From: Eubacteriales Family XIII. Incertae Sedis bacterium
GTDB taxonomy: Bacteria; Bacillota; Clostridia; Peptostreptococcales; Anaerovoracaceae
Reading direction: 5' to 3'
Assembly: GCA_031263875.1 (NCBI GenBank)
Contig: JAISEX010000158.1
Coordinates: forward strand, 1-10,650
Length of the DNA stretch: 10,650 nucleotides
Below are positions 6,638-10,650 of the stretch, piece by piece; position 1 is the first letter of the stretch; every line of letters starts with the position of its first letter. The notes under the pieces were generated by a model that was given only the letters and a program-made list of their open reading frames with translations, made no database searches and was not told where the DNA came from. A program made the position numbers and the translations under genes.

Positions 6638-6733
6638 ATGAAAAACAGTATCATTAACAAGAACAAGAAATTAAATGAATCGGCATGTTTTACGGCTCGT
6701 TTGCGTCGCAAAGCGCCGGGGAAGCGCGTATGA
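6638..6733 (+). CDS. Possible 31-residue ORF overlapping the priA start
   Basis: ATG at 6638 opens a basic 31-residue frame (begins MKNSIINKNKKLNE, ends RRKAPGKRV). Its TGA overlaps the preferred priA ATG as ATGA at 6730-6733, a typical coupling arrangement. Against it, AAAGG directly abuts its ATG with no spacer, so the ribosome site is poor, and the residues match no family I know. It may be a chance frame in A-rich DNA. Confidence 0.15.
   Translation: MKNSIINKNKKLNESACFTARLRRKAPGKRV
6717..6722 (+). promoter_or_regulatory. Ribosome binding site that decides the priA start
   Basis: GGGGAA sits 7 bases before the ATG at 6730. The earlier in-frame ATG at 6685 has no comparable site, and the 15 residues it would add (MFYGSFASQSAGEAR) do not resemble the N terminus of PriA. 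Confidence 0.6.
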
Positions 6734-8757
6734 AATACGTCGATGTGATCGTTGATGCGAAGAGCGAAAAAGTGGACAGGCCGTTTACCTACGCCTGCCC
6801 TTTTGATACGGTGCGTGTCGGAAGCCTGCTCAAGACGCCGTTTCGCGGCGGCAAACCGCGTTCGGCCTACGTGACGGCCGTTCACGAGAGCCTTCCGGAC
6901 GGTCTTGACGGGAAGCGCATTGTCGCGGCGGCGGAGATGTCGGACGACGAATCGATAAGCGAGGATTCCGTCGCGATAGCGGCGTGGATGCGCCGGCGGT
7001 ATTTCTGCCGGTACAGCGAGGCGCTGTCGTGTTTTGCGCCGTCGGGTTCCGCGTCGAAGCGCGGCGCCAAGCGGCGGCCGGAAGCCCATATCGACGCTTC
7101 GGCCCAGACGCCTCCCGAATTGACGGACGAACAGCAGTGCGCGTTTTCGCGTATACGCGAGGCTCTGGGTGCGGAATCCGAAGAAAACGGAAAGACGTTT
7201 CTGTTACACGGGGTGACGGGCAGCGGAAAGACGGAAATCTACCTGCGGACGGTAGCGGAAGCGGAGCGTCGGGGGAAACAGTCGATCGTGCTCGTTCCGG
7301 AGATAAGCCTGACGCCGCAGACGATCGGCCGGTTTACGGCCCGGTTCGGCGCGGATAAGGTCGCGGTGCTTCACAGCAAGCTGTCCGCGGGTGAACGTTA
7401 CGACGAATGGATGCGCGTGCGAAAGGGCGAAGCCGTCGTCTGCGTCGGCGCGCGGTCGGCCGTCTTCGCCCCGTTCGAGAACATGGGCGTTATCATTGTG
7501 GACGAGGAACACGAAACGACGTATAAGTCCGATATGGCGCCGAAGTACGATACGATCGAGGTCGCGGTGAAGCGCGCGCGGTCGGCCGGAGCCGTCTGCA
7601 TCCTCGGAAGCGCGACGCCGTCGGTCGTGTCGATGTACCGGGCGCGGAGCGGGCTCTACGAATTGCTGACGCTGACGGAACGTGTCGGCGGAGCTCCTGT
7701 CCCGACGCTACGGATCGCGGATATGCGCTATGAACTCGCGGAGGGGAACAAGACGATTTTCTCGGAGCTGCTGCACGCCAAGATGACGGAGAGTTTGCGC
7801 GCCGGAAAAAAGACGCTGCTGTTCCTCAACAGGCGCGGTTACAGCCCGTTTATCTCGTGCCGGTCGTGCGGTTATGTGATGAAATGCGAGGATTGCGGCC
7901 TTTCGCTCAGTTACCATAAACGCGATAACAGCGCCGTCTGCCATTTCTGCGGCAGGCGCAAACCCGTGCCGGCGGTCTGCCCGTCGTGCGGCGCTCAGGC
8001 CCTGAAACATTTCGGGACGGGGACGGAAAAAGTCGAGGAACTGACGAAAAAAGCCTTTCCCGAGGCGAACGTGTCGCGCCTCGATCTCGATACGTCCGCG
8101 AAGAAAGGAAGCGCGGGGCGCATTCTCAAGGATTTCAAAGACGGAAAGACGGATATTCTCATCGGCACGCAGATGGTGGCGAAGGGGCTTGATTTCGCGG
8201 GCGTCGATCCGGTCGGCATTCTCGCCGCCGACGCCGGCCTCAATATACCGGACTTTCGCTCCGCCGAGCGGACGTTCCAGCTTATCACGCAGGCGGCCGG
8301 ACGCGCGGGACGCGGCGCGGAGGACAGCGTCGTCGTCGTGCAGACCTATTCGCCGGAAGCCTACGCCATCGCGTACGCGCTGAAAGGCGATTACGAGGGG
8401 TTTTACGAAACGGAGATCATGCTGAGGAAATCGCTGATGTACCCGCCGTTCAGCGATATAATCAGGGTCACCTGTTACGCGGAGGATCCGGCCGCCGCGT
8501 CGGACGGAGCCGCGCGCGCCGCCGATGAGATCCTTCATATTCTCGGCCCGGCGGAACGGAAAAATATCCTCGGCCCGCAGGAGGCCGCGATCGCGAAACT
8601 CGGCGCTGATTACCGGTATTGCCTCTATATAAAAGCCGCGCCGGGGATGAGGCGCCGCTACGAAACGGTATTATCCGATATGAAACGAAAAAACAATACC
8701 GATGACGCTCTGAAATATCGTATAATTATAGAAGTGAATCCATTTTCATTGACGTAA
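6730..8757 (+). CDS. priA: Primosomal protein N' (replication restart helicase PriA), short form
   Basis: Superfamily 2 3'-5' DNA helicase that recognises stalled forks and reloads the replicative helicase. Of 675 residues, [21 protein letters not shown] starts the 3'-end-binding domain (about 1-103). Walker A is [11 protein letters not shown] (161-171), the DEEH box is at 258-261, and motif III is GSATPS (293-298). Eight zinc-binding cysteines are present: C377, C380, C386, C389, C404, C407, C417 and C420. [11 protein letters not shown] and QAAGRAGRG are late helicase motifs. The region between FAP (residue 104) and LTDEQ (131) is only about 26 residues, whereas B. subtilis PriA has well over 100 there, so the winged-helix/linker part seems missing. 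Helicase residues are intact, so the protein should be active. The start at 6730 follows GGGGAA and the family N terminus. It is first in the priA-def-fmt-rsmB operon. Confidence 0.95.
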   Translation: MKYVDVIVDAKSEKVDRPFTYACPFDTVRVGSLLKTPFRGGKPRSAYVTAVHESLPDGLDGKRIVAAAEMSDDESISEDSVAIAAWMRRRYFCRYSEALSCFAPSGSASKRGAKRRPEAHIDASAQTPPELTDEQQCAFSRIREALGAESEENGKTFLLHGVTGSGKTEIYLRTVAEAERRGKQSIVLVPEISLTPQTIGRFTARFGADKVAVLHSKLSAGERYDEWMRVRKGEAVVCVGARSAVFAPFENMGVIIVDEEHETTYKSDMAPKYDTIEVAVKRARSAGAVCILGSATPSVVSMYRARSGLYELLTLTERVGGAPVPTLRIADMRYELAEGNKTIFSELLHAKMTESLRAGKKTLLFLNRRGYSPFISCRSCGYVMKCEDCGLSLSYHKRDNSAVCHFCGRRKPVPAVCPSCGAQALKHFGTGTEKVEELTKKAFPEANVSRLDLDTSAKKGSAGRILKDFKDGKTDILIGTQMVAKGLDFAGVDPVGILAADAGLNIPDFRSAERTFQLITQAAGRAGRGAEDSVVVVQTYSPEAYAIAYALKGDYEGFYETEIMLRKSLMYPPFSDIIRVTCYAEDPAAASDGAARAADEILHILGPAERKNILGPQEAAIAKLGADYRYCLYIKAAPGMRRRYETVLSDMKRKNNTDDALKYRIIIEVNPFSLT

Positions 8758-8768
8758 CGGAGGCAAAG

Positions 8769-9260
8769 ATGGCGTTAAGAAATATTTTGACCGAGGAAGA
8801 CGAACTGCTGCGCAAGAAGTCGCGGGAGGTGACGTCGTTCGATGACAGGCTCGCGGAGCTCCTGGACGATATGTGGGAAACCATGGCCGGCGCTTCGGGT
8901 GTCGGGCTTGCCGCGCCGCAGGTCGGGATATTGCGCAGGGCCGTCGTTATCGATGTGACGCCGCCGGATAACGGCGAGGCGGAACGCCCGGCGGAACCGG
9001 CGCGCTACGAGCTGATCAATCCCGTTATCGTTTTGAGCGAGGGGAAAACGCTCGAATCGGAGGGCTGCCTGTCCGTGCCGGGAATTACCGGCATGGTCAA
9101 GAGGCCGGAGCGCGTCAAGGTCACGGCCTTCGACCGGAACGGGAACGAGATTTCGGTCGAGGGGACGGGCATGCTCGCGAAGGCGATCTGCCACGAGGTC
9201 GATCATCTCGAAGGCGTGCTCTTTACGGATATCGCTGATTCCGTGGAAACGCTCAGCTAA
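8769..9260 (+). CDS. def: Peptide deformylase
   Basis: Metalloenzyme that removes the formyl group from the N-terminal methionine of new proteins at the ribosome exit. The 163 residues contain the three canonical motifs: GVGLAAPQ (44-51), EGCLS (98-102, metal ligand C100) and HEVDH (142-146, ligands H142 and H146, catalytic E143). The N terminus ([20 protein letters not shown]) is typical, and the short C terminus fits type 1 enzymes. A consensus GGAGG at 8759-8763, 5 bases before the ATG, fixes the start. It lies 11 bases after priA, and its TAA shares a base with the ATG of fmt (TAATG), so the opposing formylation and deformylation enzymes are translationally coupled. Confidence 0.97.
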   Translation: MALRNILTEEDELLRKKSREVTSFDDRLAELLDDMWETMAGASGVGLAAPQVGILRRAVVIDVTPPDNGEAERPAEPARYELINPVIVLSEGKTLESEGCLSVPGITGMVKRPERVKVTAFDRNGNEISVEGTGMLAKAICHEVDHLEGVLFTDIADSVETLS

Positions 9261-10189
9261 TGGCGCTCGTCTTTATGGGCACGCCGGATTTCGCGGCGGT
9301 AGCGCTGCGGGCGCTCGCGTCGTCCGGGCAGACGGTAACGCTTGCGGTAACGCAACCCGACCGGCCGCGCGGCCGCGGGCATAAGCTGGTTCCCTCGCCC
9401 GTGAAAGCGGCGGCGGAAAGCCTCGGCATCGAGGTGGCGCAGCCGGAGCGGATACGCGGGAACGGTGAGTTTATGCGTAAGCTGACCGAATTGAAACCCG
9501 ATTTGATCGTGGTGGCGGCGTACGGCCAGCTTTTGCCGAAGGAACTGATCGACGTGCCACGGCGTGGATGCGTCAATATCCACGCGTCGCTGCTTCCACG
9601 GTATCGCGGCGCGGCTCCCGTGCACCGGGCCGTCGAAGCGGGCGACGAGGTGACGGGCGTGACGCTGATGCGCATATCCGAGGGGCTTGACGAGGGCGAT
9701 ATGCTCGACAGCCGCGCGGTGCGGATCGGCGAATGCACGACGGGCGAGCTGACGGAAAAACTTGCGGAAGCGGGCGCGGAAATGCTGCTCGCCGATATGG
9801 ACGCGCTGCTCGCGGGAGAGCTCGCCGGTGTGCCGCAGGACGGCGCCCGCGCGACCTACGCGCCGATGGTGTCGAAAGAGGAAGGCCGCATAGATTTCGC
9901 GGCGGATCCGGCGGCCGTGCTCCGCAAGATACGCGCGATGGATCCCTTTCCGGGAGCATACACGTATTTGGGCGGAGAGAAGCTCAAGGTGAGCGCGGCG
10001 CATATCGCCGGTGAAATAACGGGCATGCCGCCCGGAACGGTCGCCGGCGCGGATGAGAACGGGATAACGGTTGCGGCCGGATCGGGCGCGGTCGTCCTCG
10101 ACCGGGTGCAGTTGCCCGGGAAAAAGGTGATGAACGCCGCCGATTTTTTGAGAGGTCATACGGTGCCGAAAGGCGCAGTACTAGGGTAG
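9260..10189 (+). CDS. fmt: Methionyl-tRNA formyltransferase
   Basis: Transfers a formyl group from 10-formyltetrahydrofolate to Met-tRNA(fMet), making the initiator used in bacterial translation. The 309 residues match the usual length of about 310. MGTPDFAA opens the catalytic Rossmann-like domain, and RPRGRGHKLVPSPVK is the tRNA-contacting loop. The formyl-folate site is HASLLPRYRGAAPVHRA, with the catalytic triad N106, H108 and D144 (in GLDEGDM). The C-terminal OB-fold tRNA-binding domain begins near residue 205 and ends with LRGHTVPKGAVLG. It overlaps the def stop by one base; rsmB follows after 8 bases. No motif is missing. Confidence 0.97.
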   Translation: MALVFMGTPDFAAVALRALASSGQTVTLAVTQPDRPRGRGHKLVPSPVKAAAESLGIEVAQPERIRGNGEFMRKLTELKPDLIVVAAYGQLLPKELIDVPRRGCVNIHASLLPRYRGAAPVHRAVEAGDEVTGVTLMRISEGLDEGDMLDSRAVRIGECTTGELTEKLAEAGAEMLLADMDALLAGELAGVPQDGARATYAPMVSKEEGRIDFAADPAAVLRKIRAMDPFPGAYTYLGGEKLKVSAAHIAGEITGMPPGTVAGADENGITVAAGSGAVVLDRVQLPGKKVMNAADFLRGHTVPKGAVLG

Positions 10190-10197
10190 GTATTGAC

Positions 10198-10650
10198 ATG
10201 GATCAGAACAGAGTTACCGCATTTTATATTATCCGCGACGTGGAATCGCGCCGCGCGTATTCGCATATCGCGACGAACAATTACATCTTCCGGCTGAAAC
10301 CGCCGTCGCCGCCGTTCGTGCGTGAACTCGCCTACGGCGTCCTGCGTTACAAGCTCTATCTCGATTATATTATCGGGAATTTCGTGAAAACGCCCATCGT
10401 AAAGATGGACCGGGCGGATCTGTGTCTGCTCCGTATGGGGCTGTATCAGTTGATGTTTATGGATTCGGTGCCGGATCACGCGGCTCTGAACGAAACGGTC
10501 GAGCTTGCGAAGACCTACGCCAAGGGCCGGGACGGTTTTATCAACGCCGTGCTCCGGCAGTATCTGCGGGATAAGGATTACGTGACCCTGCCCGACAGGG
10601 AGAAGGACGAGCTGCGGTATCTGAGCGTCAAGTACAGCTACGCGCCGTGG
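10198..10650 (+). CDS. rsmB: 16S rRNA m5C967 methyltransferase RsmB (Sun/Fmu), 3' end outside the window
   Basis: Methylates C967 of 16S rRNA with S-adenosylmethionine. Only the first 151 codons are present and the frame is open at the window edge. They cover the N-terminal NusB-like RNA-binding domain: RVTAFYIIRDVESRRAYSH, FVRELAYGVLRYKLYLDYII (38-59), LRMGLYQLMFMDSVPDHAALNETVELAK, then GFINAVLR. YLSVKYSYAPW at the end matches the conserved (L)S..YS.P.W linker before the methyltransferase domain, which lies beyond the window. A stand-alone NusB is excluded by this linker and the position after fmt. The ribosome site is AGG overlapping the fmt stop, 7 bases from the ATG. It is the fourth gene of the priA-def-fmt-rsmB cluster. 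Confidence 0.93.
   Translation, partial: MDQNRVTAFYIIRDVESRRAYSHIATNNYIFRLKPPSPPFVRELAYGVLRYKLYLDYIIGNFVKTPIVKMDRADLCLLRMGLYQLMFMDSVPDHAALNETVELAKTYAKGRDGFINAVLRQYLRDKDYVTLPDREKDELRYLSVKYSYAPW

Noticed and set aside
8721..8730. TATAATTATA near the 3' end of priA as an internal promoter for def.
   Set aside because: No -35 hexamer at suitable spacing, it lies within coding sequence, and def is 11 bases from priA with a full Shine-Dalgarno, so read-through is the simpler view.
10180..10198. ACTAGGGTA before rsmB, also found at 2792-2800 before the thioredoxin gene, as a shared regulatory site.
   Set aside because: Nine bases, no symmetry; here it comprises the last codons and stop of fmt. Chance is the likelier explanation.

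Overview
The window holds a run of ordinary bacterial housekeeping genes, all on the + strand. Two partial genes flank it: miaB has lost its 5' end and rsmB has lost its 3' end. The DNA is GC-rich by eye, Shine-Dalgarno sites are AGG/GGAGG-like, and the order priA-def-fmt-rsmB is a cluster well known from Firmicutes such as Bacillus subtilis. QueH is used for the last step of queuosine synthesis. Together these suggest an uncultured, anaerobic, GC-rich member of the Clostridia. This placement is an inference; no rRNA or lineage-specific marker is present.

Layout. (1) 2-2786: miaB (tRNA A37 methylthiotransferase), then 7 bases later a 14-helix DHA2-type MFS exporter. (2) 2787-3160: a short thioredoxin gene with a strong Shine-Dalgarno. 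A perfect 7-bp inverted repeat at the exporter stop codon contains a TATAAT and could be its promoter/operator. (3) 3161-3514: a gene-free, repeat-rich and hairpin-rich spacer. (4) 3515-6336: cardiolipin synthase, thymidine kinase and queH (epoxyqueuosine reductase), the last two separated by 2 bases. (5) 6337-6729: a second gene-free spacer with several hairpins and a CGCT-rich repeat resembling the first spacer, followed by an A-rich stretch leading into priA. (6) 6730-10650: priA, def, fmt and rsmB, packed with gaps of 11, -1 and 8 bases and surely one operon.

How the genes relate. MiaB and QueH both use iron-sulphur chemistry to modify tRNA anticodon-loop bases (A37 and the wobble G34). 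Fmt formylates the initiator Met-tRNA and Def later removes that formyl group, so they form a matched pair overlapping by one base. RsmB methylates 16S rRNA, and PriA restarts stalled replication forks. Thioredoxin, cardiolipin synthase, thymidine kinase and the exporter are general-metabolism genes with no evident shared pathway.

I found no convincing undescribed gene system. The points most worth a second look are a PriA that seems to lack the usual winged-helix/linker region, the two related tandem hairpins before priA, the repeat family shared by the two spacers, and the palindrome before the thioredoxin gene.
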